A stretch of 26,453 bases of DNA from JBIYSM02 sp044759095 (lineage in GTDB: Bacteria > Bacillota > Bacilli > Brevibacillales > Brevibacillaceae): contig NZ_JBIYSM020000049.1 of NCBI RefSeq assembly GCF_044759095.2, forward strand, positions 1 to 26,453, read 5' to 3'. The number at the start of each line of letters is the position of its first letter. Position 1 is the first letter of the stretch. Shown piece after piece: positions 14,302-22,417 of this stretch. The notes under the pieces were generated by a model. That model had not been told where the DNA came from. It saw only the letters and a list, made by a program, of their open reading frames with translations, and made no database searches. Position numbers and translations under genes: made by a program.

Positions 14302-15063
14302 ATGTTAGATCGAAAGAGTTTCATTCCAATGTATCAACAAATTTCAGAAACCATTCAAAAACAGATCCAGGAGGGGGTGTATACAGAAGGGGCCAAGATC
14401 CCAACAGAACAAGAATTAATGGAGCTATTCAATGTGAGTCGTACTACCGTTCGTTTGGCGATCCAGGACATGACAGAGAAAGGTTTAATTGAGAAGAAAC
14501 AAGGGAAGGGAACGTTCGTTCGGAATACGACGATTTATCATCCTACTCAAGGCTTTAAAGGGGTGTATGAAACTCTTGTAGCAGCCGGAATGTCTCACGA
14601 AACAAAATTAATTGGGTATAAAATCGAAGAAGCGAATGAATCGACCAGAGAAGTATTCCAATTACAAAAAGGCGAAAAAGTGAAAACCATTCTTCGCTTA
14701 TGTTTTGTTGATGGAAAACCGGCAGTCCTGGCACAAATCAACTTGAATCCCAGCGTAATGGATTTCGTCACGATTGAAGAGGCTGAACAAAATCCCATCC
14801 ATCTCATTTTAGAGAATAAATTAAATGTACCAATAAGGCAGGTTCACCTTGAGATTTTTGCAGAATGTGCTTCGGCTGAAATCGCACAAGCACTATCCAT
14901 ACAGGAAAATAGTGCAGTTTTAGGCGCTGAAAGGGTTCTTTACACAAAAGATGGCACACCCGTGGAGCATACTATGTTGTGGTTTACAGCTGAAGGACAT
15001 CGTTTTAGTTTTGATGTATTCAATGACAACAACCTACAACTAGATCTCTCATGGAGGGGATAA
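14302..15063 (+). CDS. GntR-family transcriptional regulator, HutC/UTRA subfamily
   Basis: A 253-residue repressor. The winged helix (about residues 5-75) has IPTEQELMELFNVSRTTVRL and KQGKGTFV, textbook GntR/HutC. The C-terminal UTRA ligand domain spans about residues 90-240 and includes LRLCFVDGKPAVLAQINLNP and GAERVLYTKDGTPVEHTMLW. ATG at 14302 has GAGGGA 5 nt upstream. It is the first gene of a block with the amidohydrolase and the tctB-tctA-tctC set, all on the plus strand with short gaps, and is divergent from the chrA pair. UTRA domains bind small molecules such as sugar phosphates, urocanate or amino-acid derivatives. Here the ligand is presumably the substrate or product of the downstream amidohydrolase (inference). 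Confidence 0.93.
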   Translation: MLDRKSFIPMYQQISETIQKQIQEGVYTEGAKIPTEQELMELFNVSRTTVRLAIQDMTEKGLIEKKQGKGTFVRNTTIYHPTQGFKGVYETLVAAGMSHETKLIGYKIEEANESTREVFQLQKGEKVKTILRLCFVDGKPAVLAQINLNPSVMDFVTIEEAEQNPIHLILENKLNVPIRQVHLEIFAECASAEIAQALSIQENSAVLGAERVLYTKDGTPVEHTMLWFTAEGHRFSFDVFNDNNLQLDLSWRG

Positions 15064-15122
15064 ATGTAGGTAACTTGTAGGGGTAAAACAATCAAAAAAA
15101 ACATTTGATAGGAGACCTAAAA

Positions 15123-16316
15123 ATGAGAGTTGTTTATACCAATGCAAACATCATTGATGGAGTACATGATCATGAGATTAGAAATGGCTATGTTGTTGTC
15201 AATCAAGAAACAGGAAAGATTGAAGAAGTGGGGAATAGACCCTTTCATTCCGATGAACTGGCACAGGTAAAAGCAATAGATTTGGAAGGGGCATGGATAT
15301 TGCCGGGTCTAATCAATTGCCATACCCATATAATGCGTGACGGAAGCCCTGATCCGGACACCTTCATCAAAGGAGAAAGCATGGAGATGATCACGCTGCA
15401 TGCATTGAGAAATGCTCAGCGTCATCTGGTTCTCGGTGTTACTACGATTCGTGATGTTGGATCGCCAGGCCTAACCACTTTAGCGGTTAAAAAAGCTATA
15501 CAATTGGGACTGCATGAAGGCCCTAACGTATATACCTCTGGAACTCCGCTAATTATGACTGGCGGACATTTTCGGATGGGTAAAGAAGTGGATGGGGAAG
15601 ACGAAGTAAGAAAGGCAACGAGACAACTATTAAAAAACCATGTGGATGTCGTTAAGCTTTTTGCAACGGGTGGTATTTATTCAAAGGGAGAAGAACCGGG
15701 TTCCCCCCAGTTGACTCTACAGGAAATTAAGGTAGCAGTAGAAGAAGCTCATAAGAAAAACGTACCGGTAGCCACTCATGCACAAGGATTAGAGGGAATT
15801 CTAAACAGCTTGGAGGCAGGAGTCGATACGATCGAACATGCAATTTATGCGGATGATCGTGCTCTAGAAATGTTTGTTGAAAAAGGAACGGTATTGGTAC
15901 CAACGATGGTTGCTATGACCCGGATTGCGGAAGGGGAAAAATACGGGATCCCCCAATATGCAGTGGAAAAAGCAAAACGTGTTGCAGAAATTCACTTCTC
16001 TATGCTTGAAAAAGCTGTCAAATACGGTGTAAAAATCGCAACCGGAACAGATGCCGGATCACCTTGCAATCCTCCTGAAGAGATATTTGCAGAATTAGAA
16101 GTGATGAGAAGTGCGGGAATGTCAGAAATGCAAATCATTAAATCTACGACATCCATTGCCGCTGAAGCAATTAGAGCGGAGAATGTAGGCCGAATCCAAG
16201 AAGGGTATTTAGCTGACTTAGTGATCCTGGAATCGAATCCTCTAGAGGATATTTCTCGTCTACGTAACCAAAAGCTCGTCCTCAAAGCGGGAAAATCTGT
16301 TCATTTAAAAAAATGA
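15123..16316 (+). CDS. Metal-dependent amidohydrolase (prolidase / imidazolonepropionase-like)
   Basis: TIM-barrel amidohydrolase of 397 residues, cytosolic. Metal ligands are visible: His67 and His69 in INCHTHIMRDG, Lys178 in VDVVKLFATGG (the carboxylated lysine bridging two metals), His219 in VATHAQGL, His239 in TIEHAIY, and Asp310 in GTDAGSP. The Lys-containing pattern fits the Zn-dependent Xaa-Pro dipeptidase / carboxypeptidase subgroup, which cleaves N-acyl or dipeptide-like bonds. The ATG at 15123 has TAGGAG 8 nt upstream; an earlier in-frame TTG at 15105 has no site. The gene lies between a HutC regulator and a TTT transporter, so it probably hydrolyses the compound that the transporter brings in. 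The substrate cannot be named; N-acyl amino acids, cyclic amides and dipeptides are options. Confidence 0.9.
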   Translation: MRVVYTNANIIDGVHDHEIRNGYVVVNQETGKIEEVGNRPFHSDELAQVKAIDLEGAWILPGLINCHTHIMRDGSPDPDTFIKGESMEMITLHALRNAQRHLVLGVTTIRDVGSPGLTTLAVKKAIQLGLHEGPNVYTSGTPLIMTGGHFRMGKEVDGEDEVRKATRQLLKNHVDVVKLFATGGIYSKGEEPGSPQLTLQEIKVAVEEAHKKNVPVATHAQGLEGILNSLEAGVDTIEHAIYADDRALEMFVEKGTVLVPTMVAMTRIAEGEKYGIPQYAVEKAKRVAEIHFSMLEKAVKYGVKIATGTDAGSPCNPPEEIFAELEVMRSAGMSEMQIIKSTTSIAAEAIRAENVGRIQEGYLADLVILESNPLEDISRLRNQKLVLKAGKSVHLKK

Positions 16317-16331
16317 CAGGGGGTTACTCTT

Positions 16332-16796
16332 GTGGTATTAAACCGATTCTTTTCCCTCTTCTTGTTAATCTTTGTCGGAATCTTTTGGAAAGCATCTTTG
16401 GATTTGCCTTTAACCGAATATAATGGATCGCTAGGAGTTGGTTTTTTTCCCCTGATTATATCAACGATTTTAAGCATATTGACCATTTGCTATGCAGTTA
16501 AAGTTTTTGTAAGAAAGTATGATGGAGTAAAGACTGAAGATAAAGAGGAGAAGAATAAACGCAGTATTTTTCAAAATCAGCTTGTGTTTGTCTTTTTCTT
16601 AATTGTTTGCCTTGCTTTAACCGAAGTAATCGGGATGCTAATCAGTTTAGGACTATTTGTACTAGTGTCGTTGTGGTTCATTGAAAAAATGTCTTTCTAT
16701 AGGTCAATCATGTTTTCCGCCATCTTAATGCTTTCCATATATGTAGTTTTTGAAAAATGTTTAGGAATCGTACTCCCAATAGGTTTGTTTAGCTAA
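16332..16796 (+). CDS. tctB: TTT transporter small membrane subunit TctB (second system)
   Basis: Small TTT membrane subunit, 154 residues, with four hydrophobic segments (about residues 5-20, 34-54, 75-108, 115-145) and the TctB-like GSLGVGFFPLIISTILS in the second. Start GTG 16332, with GGGGG upstream that follows directly on the amidohydrolase stop. It is weakly conserved, as usual for TctB, and is identified mainly by size, topology and place before tctA. A charged loop at about residues 55-74 separates segments two and three. Confidence 0.88.
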   Translation: MVLNRFFSLFLLIFVGIFWKASLDLPLTEYNGSLGVGFFPLIISTILSILTICYAVKVFVRKYDGVKTEDKEEKNKRSIFQNQLVFVFFLIVCLALTEVIGMLISLGLFVLVSLWFIEKMSFYRSIMFSAILMLSIYVVFEKCLGIVLPIGLFS

Positions 16797-16843
16797 TTAC
16801 TGTTAAAACAATACTCTACTACAATTGATTGCAGGGGGTTGTT

Positions 16844-18361
16844 ATGTTGACTGAACTGTTTGCAGGTTTTGCGACGGTTCTAACAGATCCTAGTGCACTA
16901 TTATGGTGCTTGATTGGAATCACCATAGGCACGTTGGTAGGTGCGCTTCCTGGGATCGGACCCGTATCAGGACTCTCCATGTTATTGCCGCTAACTTTTC
17001 AATTAGATAAATTGGATGCTTTGATACTGTTGATGAGTGTCTTTTTAGGATGCAAGTTTGGGGGGAGGATCACTTCCATATTGATGAATGTTCCGGGGGA
17101 TGCGGACGCACTTGTTTCCACTTTCGATGGATATCCTTTGGCCCGGCAAGGGAGAGCAGGCTACGCCCTTACTCTGAGTGCGATTGCCGCATTCATAGGG
17201 GGAACATTCGGTATATTGGGAATGGTGTTCTTTACAAATCTATTGGCAAAATTTGCTTTGGTGTTTGGCCCGGCTGAATATTTTTCGTTAATGGTTTTTG
17301 CGATGATTGCCACATGCGGATTGATGCAAAAAAACCCCTTAAAGCCGGTTATCTCCATGTTCTTGGGGTTAATGTTGGCAACGATTGGCCTTGATTCAGT
17401 CACAGGTGAACAACGCTTAACCTTTGGTGTTGTAAATTTATGGGATGGAATTGACTATACGGTAATCGGTATTGGTATGTTCGGTTTATCCGAAGCGCTC
17501 ATTCGACTAGAACAAGGACGTAATTTGAATTCTCAAATAACATTTGGCTATTCCTCATTGTTTCCCAAAATTCATGAAGTCATCAGCAATGTTGCAGCGA
17601 TGATTCGTGGATCCGTGATTGGCTTCCTGATCGGGGTACTGCCGGGAATGGGAGGGATTTTGGCTACGTTTCTTTCATACAATGCAGAAAAAAAAGTATC
17701 GAAACATCCAGAGAAATTCGGAACGGGGGTCCCTCAAGGGTTAAGCGCTCCAGAAGCAGCGGTAAGTGCTGGTGTAGGTGGGGACATCATTACTACTTTT
17801 GCATTAGGTATTCCAGGGTCAGGATCTGCCGCCATTTTATTAGGTGGATTGATGATGGTCGGTTTGCAGCCCGGTCCATTATTGTTTAAAAATTCTGGAG
17901 ACATCGTTTGGGCGGCTTTTGCCGGACTGTTCATAGCCAACATTCTATTGTTGATTATGAATACGTTATTTGTCCCTGTTTTTGCGAAACTCATCCAAAA
18001 AGTAGACGCTTATATCGTTCCGTTGATAACGGTACTTTGCTTTGTAGGTGTTTATACCTTGAATTTCAGTTTATTTGATGTTGGTTTAATGATCTTCTTT
18101 GGAGTATTCGGCTACATTATGGAAAAAAACGGGTTCCCATTAGTTCCGTTGTTCTTGGGAGTAATATTGGGGCCGGATATTGAGAAGAATTTGAGACAAG
18201 CTTTATCCATTTCCAAAGGTGATTTTTCTATCTTTTTTGTGAATCCCATCTCTTTGTTTTTTATTATCATCACAATAGCCATTCTCCTATCACCGATGAT
18301 CAAACTACTCATCATAAATTTGAAAGAATCATTTACGAAAAATTCTTATCTTGAAAATTAA
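16844..18361 (+). CDS. tctA: TTT transporter large membrane subunit TctA (second system)
   Basis: Large TTT permease, 505 residues. It shows the signature GALPGIGPVSGLSMLLPLTF near residue 35 and the second-half equivalent GVLPGMGGILATFLSY near 265. The start ATG 16844 is chosen for CAGGGGG about 7 nt upstream; an in-frame TTG at 16829 lacks a site. It is clearly related to but divergent from the TctA at 3720-5225, with many substitutions along the whole length, so it is not a recent duplication. The gene order here is B-A-C instead of C-B-A, a further sign of separate origin. The binding-protein gene follows 17 nt downstream. Confidence 0.96.
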   Translation: MLTELFAGFATVLTDPSALLWCLIGITIGTLVGALPGIGPVSGLSMLLPLTFQLDKLDALILLMSVFLGCKFGGRITSILMNVPGDADALVSTFDGYPLARQGRAGYALTLSAIAAFIGGTFGILGMVFFTNLLAKFALVFGPAEYFSLMVFAMIATCGLMQKNPLKPVISMFLGLMLATIGLDSVTGEQRLTFGVVNLWDGIDYTVIGIGMFGLSEALIRLEQGRNLNSQITFGYSSLFPKIHEVISNVAAMIRGSVIGFLIGVLPGMGGILATFLSYNAEKKVSKHPEKFGTGVPQGLSAPEAAVSAGVGGDIITTFALGIPGSGSAAILLGGLMMVGLQPGPLLFKNSGDIVWAAFAGLFIANILLLIMNTLFVPVFAKLIQKVDAYIVPLITVLCFVGVYTLNFSLFDVGLMIFFGVFGYIMEKNGFPLVPLFLGVILGPDIEKNLRQALSISKGDFSIFFVNPISLFFIIITIAILLSPMIKLLIINLKESFTKNSYLEN

Positions 18362-18378
18362 GTTTAGGAGGAAATGAT

Positions 18379-19380
18379 GTGAATAAAAGAAGTGTCGTAA
18401 AAAAAATGATTCACTTTTTATTGATCACCGCACTTGTTTTCTTAGCTGCATGCAGTTCCAACTCGGCGGGAAACAAAGACAACGGTTTACCTTCAAACTA
18501 TCCTGATAAACCGATTGATTGGTTAGTCGGATTTGTCCCAGGAGGCACTATTGACTTGACTGCACGGCAGGCTAGCAAAATCCTTAACGAGCAAGGCATT
18601 GTCAGTCAACCATTTGTCATTAAGAATATGCCGGGAGGCGGGGGAGCATTAGCATTTCAAGAATTGAAAAAGCGCAAGAATGATCCCTATGTTTTAGTGG
18701 GAATGTATGAATTTGGCGATCCGATTTGGAAAGGGATCGGGATTGAACCATCGGATATTAAGCCCATTATTCCCCTTGTGGCTTCAGAAGTTTTAGTCAT
18801 TGTAAGAAAAGATTCTCCGTATAAGACGATCGAGGAACTGCTCGATGCACTCAAATCAAATCCGGATTTAACGATCAGCATTAGTAGTGCCATTGATGGA
18901 GTGGAGACTTTTTACTGGGATCAAATTCGACAAGCATATGGAATTAAAAAGATAAACTATGTACCAACAGGCGGAGGTTCTGAGAGCCTTACTCGTCTAT
19001 TGGGTGGACAAGTAGATGCAACTCTTGGAATTCCTTCAAACGTTCAAGATTATATTAAAACGGGAGACATTCGAGTACTAGCCGTTCTTTCAGAAAAACG
19101 CTCTGAAAGTTTCCCGGATGTACCAACATTAAAAGAAAAAGGCATCGATTTGGTATACAAAAGAACGTATGGATTGGTAACCGGTGGAGAAGTACCAGAT
19201 GCTACGGTAGATTTTTGGTTTAAGGCACTTAAGAAAGTAATTGAAACAGAGGAATGGAAAAAGATGGCCAAGCAGCGCCATTTGGAGATCCCCACCGTTC
19301 AAAGTCCAGAGGAATATTATCAATACTATATGACGAGTGGAGAGCAATACCAAAAATATGTGAATAGTTTAAAAAAATAA
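18379..19380 (+). CDS. tctC: TTT solute-binding lipoprotein TctC (second system)
   Basis: Extracytoplasmic solute receptor, 333 residues, TctC/Bug family. GTG start at 18379 with AGGAGGA 6 nt upstream. The signal peptide has a basic start, a hydrophobic core and the lipobox FLAAC, with Cys25 lipidated; a Ser/Asn-rich linker follows. Family motifs include GFVPGGTIDLTAR and NMPGGGGALAF, the two ligand-embracing loops. Compared with the TctC at 2163-3164 the first loop has changed (PGGTID against PGGNTD), so the solute is probably different. It is the last gene of the operon and is followed by a perfect 13-bp-stem terminator. Confidence 0.94.
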   Translation: MNKRSVVKKMIHFLLITALVFLAACSSNSAGNKDNGLPSNYPDKPIDWLVGFVPGGTIDLTARQASKILNEQGIVSQPFVIKNMPGGGGALAFQELKKRKNDPYVLVGMYEFGDPIWKGIGIEPSDIKPIIPLVASEVLVIVRKDSPYKTIEELLDALKSNPDLTISISSAIDGVETFYWDQIRQAYGIKKINYVPTGGGSESLTRLLGGQVDATLGIPSNVQDYIKTGDIRVLAVLSEKRSESFPDVPTLKEKGIDLVYKRTYGLVTGGEVPDATVDFWFKALKKVIETEEWKKMAKQRHLEIPTVQSPEEYYQYYMTSGEQYQKYVNSLKK

Positions 19381-19417
19381 AAAGAAAAATGTGACTAGTA
19401 GTTCAATTACAAATTTG

Positions 19418-19457
19418 GCAGTCTAAAACTTATTTTCTAGTTTTAGACTGCTTTTTT
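19418..19457 (+). terminator. Strong terminator of the second TTT operon
   Basis: A perfect 13-bp stem, GCAGTCTAAAACT (19418-19430) with AGTTTTAGACTGC (19439-19451), has an 8-nt loop and a run of six T. It begins 37 bases after the tctC stop. The 318-bp gap 19381-19698 holds this, a second hairpin and the next promoter, and no gene. Confidence 0.93.
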
Positions 19458-19516
19458 GTGTATAAGAATTTATAAATTTGGACATCCCATACAGCCGCTA
19501 GAAAAGTGTTCGGGGC

Positions 19517-19555
19517 CCCGCCCGGCGAAGCGTTAGCTAATGCCGGGTGGGTTTT
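19517..19555 (+). terminator. Second GC-rich hairpin with T-run
   Basis: CCCGCCCGGC (19517-19526) pairs with GCCGGGTGGG (19542-19551), one G-T pair, followed by TTTTC. It directly abuts the palindrome CGGGGCCCCG (19511-19520). It is GC-rich, unlike the A/T-rich terminator 60 bp before, and may belong to the neighbouring GC-rich segment or be a boundary element. Confidence 0.7.
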
Positions 19556-19607
19556 CTTACTTTACGGTGATACATGAGTCAGTTTTCCACATCAAATTTC
19601 AAACATA

Positions 19608-19637
19608 TTGACAAACCTCGAATTATCTGAATATAAT
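19608..19637 (+). promoter_or_regulatory. Strong sigma-A-type promoter of the FAD dehydrogenase-kinase operon
   Basis: A consensus TTGACA (19608-19613) and TATAAT (19632-19637) are separated by 18 bp. The A/C-rich stretch 19645-19678 downstream, with repeated CAAA/ACAAC words, is the kind of sequence DeoR-family repressors often bind, but no clear inverted repeat is seen. Confidence 0.85.
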
Positions 19638-19698
19638 GATAAAAAAAGCAAAATAAAACAACAAATTGCAAACATAAATCTGAGGCTGGTGGAACAAA

Positions 19699-21090
19699 AT
19701 GCAAAATAATCAGTACGATGTTGTGGTGATCGGAGGAGGATTGGTCGGTACAGCGATTCTTCGCGCGCTTTCCTTTTATCAATTGAAGCTGCTGTTGATA
19801 GAAAAGCAGCCCGATGTATGTGAAGGAACCAGCAAGGCGAACAGTGGAATCGTTCATACCGGATTCGACTCCAAGCCGGGCTCCATTGAAGCGGAGTGTC
19901 TTCGCCGTGCCAGGGATTTATGGCCCGGATTGGTGGAAGATTTAAAAATCCCTTTCATTCCTTGCGGTGCGGTGATGATCGCCACCAACGAGGAAGAAAA
20001 GGACTTGATTGAAAATACGTATGTTCCCAACGCCAAAGCAAACGGTGTCCATGTTCAGTGGCTGTCAAGAGAAGAGATTCTACAGGCTAACCCGGCTGTT
20101 TCCCAGAGTACAATCGGAGGACTGGCGGTTCCGGGTGAAGCGATCTGTGATCCGTTCTGGGCTACACGTGCCTTTGCAGAAATAGCGGTGGTAAACGGAG
20201 CAGAGGTATCGCTTGGGAGCGGAGTGGAACGGATCGAAAAAATGGAAAACGGTCTTCGCCTCCATCTGGAAAGCGGGCGGCAGATTGAGACTCGTTATGC
20301 CGTCAATGCAGCCGGCTTATGGGCGGATGAAATTGCTGCCTTGGTGGGAGATGAAAGCTATGCCATCACTCCGCGAAAAGGGCAATTTATCCTGACGGAA
20401 GAGCCAATTTCGATCTCCAACATCATCCTGCCGGTGCCGACGAAAAAGTCAAAAGGCGTACTCGTTTCGCCGGTGGTATTCGGCGGATTCTTGCTCGGAC
20501 CAACGGCTGAAGATCAAGAGGATAAGGTAGATCGATCTACCACCCTCGACGGTATGGAAGCTGTACTAGCCGGCTGTGAAAAGTTGATTCCCGGCGTCCG
20601 GGACTATTCTTCCATTCGCCAGTTTGCCGGCGTCAGAGCGGTCTGCAGCACAGGCGATTTTGTCATTCGTCCATCGGACATAGAGCCTAGACTGGTACAC
20701 GCGGCGGGCATTCGTTCCACCGGTTTATCCGCAGCTCCCGGCATTGCCCAGATGGTGGTCGAGCAGCTGGAAAAAGCAGGGTTGGTCCTATCAGAAAAAC
20801 AGGATTCGCAACATGAGCTGCCAGATTTGTTCGTGGAAGAGCAAGAAACCGGCGAAATCATCTGCCTCTGCCGCTCCATTACCAGAAGCGAGATCGAAAA
20901 CGCGCTGCGCCGACCGTTGGCCCCGCAGACAGTGGATGGCGTAAAACGGAGAACAGGAGCGACGCTCGGAGAGTGCCAGGGTAACTGCTGCATACCGAAA
21001 ATCCTTGATTTGATGGCGAGCACTTCAGCTCCTGTCAAAGGAGTTCGCCACTCTTATTTAGCTTTCACGCAAGGAGAGAAACACGGATGA
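19699..21090 (+). CDS. GlpA-like FAD-dependent dehydrogenase with C-terminal BFD-type [2Fe-2S] domain
   Basis: Flavoprotein of 463 residues. The N-terminal DAO/GlpA-type FAD domain begins VVVIGGGLVGTAIL (GxGxxG at residues 12-17), followed by TSKANSGIVHTGFD, typical of anaerobic glycerol-3-phosphate dehydrogenase GlpA and 2-hydroxyglutarate oxidase LhgO. The C-terminal part (about residues 385-450) is a BFD-like iron-sulfur domain with Cys389, Cys391, Cys426 and Cys430 in CLC and CQGNCC. ATG 19699 follows a GGTGG site. Its stop overlaps the start of the next oxidoreductase by four bases, so they probably form a complex, as GlpA with GlpB. With a GlpK-like kinase in the same operon it likely oxidises a phosphorylated polyol to a keto-phosphate. 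No membrane-anchoring GlpC gene is present. Confidence 0.92.
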   Translation: MQNNQYDVVVIGGGLVGTAILRALSFYQLKLLLIEKQPDVCEGTSKANSGIVHTGFDSKPGSIEAECLRRARDLWPGLVEDLKIPFIPCGAVMIATNEEEKDLIENTYVPNAKANGVHVQWLSREEILQANPAVSQSTIGGLAVPGEAICDPFWATRAFAEIAVVNGAEVSLGSGVERIEKMENGLRLHLESGRQIETRYAVNAAGLWADEIAALVGDESYAITPRKGQFILTEEPISISNIILPVPTKKSKGVLVSPVVFGGFLLGPTAEDQEDKVDRSTTLDGMEAVLAGCEKLIPGVRDYSSIRQFAGVRAVCSTGDFVIRPSDIEPRLVHAAGIRSTGLSAAPGIAQMVVEQLEKAGLVLSEKQDSQHELPDLFVEEQETGEIICLCRSITRSEIENALRRPLAPQTVDGVKRRTGATLGECQGNCCIPKILDLMASTSAPVKGVRHSYLAFTQGEKHG

Positions 21091-21923
21091 CATATGAGTT
21101 GATCATTGTTGGTGCAGGCATAGCGGGGTTAACGGCGGCCCGAATGGCGGCGGAAAAGGGGGTTGAGAACGTCCTCTTGCTCGATTATCAGAAAGCCCCC
21201 GGCGGTTTTACCCGACCGTATTGGGAAGAGTCAAGCTTTGCCCAAGAGGCGGAATTGCTGAATAAAGCGGAAAATTTGCCCTATGAAATCAAAACACAGT
21301 CGACCGTAGTGGGTTTTTTCCCAGGTGAGCCACATCAGCTGTATGTGCAATCTCCTGAGGGCACGTACTCGGTTGAGGCCAAACGGTTGCTGATTGCTTC
21401 CGGGGCATTGGAAAAGCCGAGGGAAGCTCACCGCATTCCGGGTTCACGGCCGGCAGGGGTGATGACACCGATGATGGCGCTGCAACTCCTAGAGCGAGGG
21501 TATCAACCGGGTAACCGGATCGTGTTGATGGAGAGCGGGCGAATTACCGGCAGTGCTGCCGCCTTGCTAAAGAAGCATGCAGGTGAACTTCTCACCTTTT
21601 CAGGTGCTGAGTGGGAGGTGACAGGCGTTACGGGGTTTTCTCGGCTGGAGGGCATTACGCTCAAAAACCGCGAAAACGGAATCATCCGGGAACAAGAGTG
21701 TGATACGTTGATTTTTGCCAAAGGGCGCATTCCAAGCACTTTTTTCTTAAAAGGAACGCAGGTAGAACGCGATCATCATGGTGCCATCGTAGTTGACGAA
21801 AATGGCAGAACCAATCTTCCGCATGTCTATGCGGCCGGAAGCTGCACTTCCATGGGGGATGACGATCACGGCAATTCGGTCATCCTGGCAGAACAAGCGA
21901 TGCGGCATCTGTTGCAAGAGTGA
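21087..21923 (+). CDS. FAD/NAD(P)-dependent oxidoreductase, GlpA partner
   Basis: Short flavoprotein of 278 residues with the dinucleotide-binding motif LIIVGAGIAGLTAARMAAEKG-type fold at the N-terminus (GxGxxG at residues 9-14), the central segment LLIASGALEKPREAHRIPG, and a C-terminal FAD-contact stretch LPHVYAAGSCTSMGDDDHG. It lacks a CxxC redox disulfide, so it is not a thioredoxin-reductase type. It is much shorter than typical 400-residue NAD(P)/FAD oxidoreductases found beside GlpA-like proteins; no frameshift is evident. Translation is coupled to the GlpA-like gene by an ATGA overlap. Many bacteria pair such a protein with a GlpA-like one and a DUF1667 zinc or iron protein; here the DUF1667 gene is absent and a CoxG-like gene takes its place. 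The electron acceptor is unknown. Confidence 0.85.
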   Translation: MTYELIIVGAGIAGLTAARMAAEKGVENVLLLDYQKAPGGFTRPYWEESSFAQEAELLNKAENLPYEIKTQSTVVGFFPGEPHQLYVQSPEGTYSVEAKRLLIASGALEKPREAHRIPGSRPAGVMTPMMALQLLERGYQPGNRIVLMESGRITGSAAALLKKHAGELLTFSGAEWEVTGVTGFSRLEGITLKNRENGIIREQECDTLIFAKGRIPSTFFLKGTQVERDHHGAIVVDENGRTNLPHVYAAGSCTSMGDDDHGNSVILAEQAMRHLLQE

Positions 21924-21941
21924 TCGAAAGGAGTGTATACG

Positions 21942-22400
21942 ATGAAACTGTCCGATTCGTTTACCATTCAAGCGAAAAAAGAGGATGTTTGGTCCGTTTT
22001 CATGGACGTGGAAAAACTGTCGGGATGCGTGCCGGGTTGTAAAGAGGTCGTGATGGTAAACCCGACTCGTTATGAAGCAACCATGGAAGTGAAGGTCCAA
22101 TTTATGACGATCAATTTTAAAGCGATTGGGGAATTGAAGGAAGCGATAGAAGGGCAGGAGCTGAAGGTGGAAATGATCGGTCAGCCAGTGGCGTTGGCAG
22201 GTTTATTCCGCAATCAACTGCACATTTTGCTAAAAGAGCTCTCCCCCGACGTGACGGAAGTCCATTACGATATGGATCTGCAGATGACCGGACGGCTCGC
22301 TTCCCTGGGCGATATTTTAATGAAAGGCACAGTGAAAAAGTCAGCCGGGGAGTTTGCCGAAAACGTGCAGGCCCTGTTTGCAAAAAAACAGTCCATTTAA
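21942..22400 (+). CDS. CoxG-like SRPBCC (START/Bet v1 fold) protein
   Basis: Small protein of 152 residues with the CoxG (carbon monoxide dehydrogenase subunit G) pattern: SFTIQAKKEDVWSVFMDVEK, then LSGCVPGCKEV with the typical PGC segment, a central beta sheet, and GRLASLGDILMKGTVKKSAG in the long C-terminal helix. The fold makes a hydrophobic cavity for a lipid-like ligand. ATG 21942 is 8 nt after AAAGGAG; the upstream in-frame ATA-type codon at 21933 is not a better start. CoxG proteins normally accompany molybdenum CO dehydrogenases and help link them to the membrane and quinone pool; no such dehydrogenase subunits are here. Lying directly after two flavin dehydrogenase genes that lack a membrane anchor, it may carry quinone to them (inference). 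Confidence 0.85.
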   Translation: MKLSDSFTIQAKKEDVWSVFMDVEKLSGCVPGCKEVVMVNPTRYEATMEVKVQFMTINFKAIGELKEAIEGQELKVEMIGQPVALAGLFRNQLHILLKELSPDVTEVHYDMDLQMTGRLASLGDILMKGTVKKSAGEFAENVQALFAKKQSI

Positions 22401-22417
22401 GAAAAAGGTGAACAACG

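Noticed and set aside
21942..22400. A CO dehydrogenase locus suggested by the CoxG-like gene
   Set aside because: No CoxL, CoxM or CoxS genes (molybdenum subunit, FAD subunit, iron-sulfur subunit) are present; the neighbours are GlpA-like.
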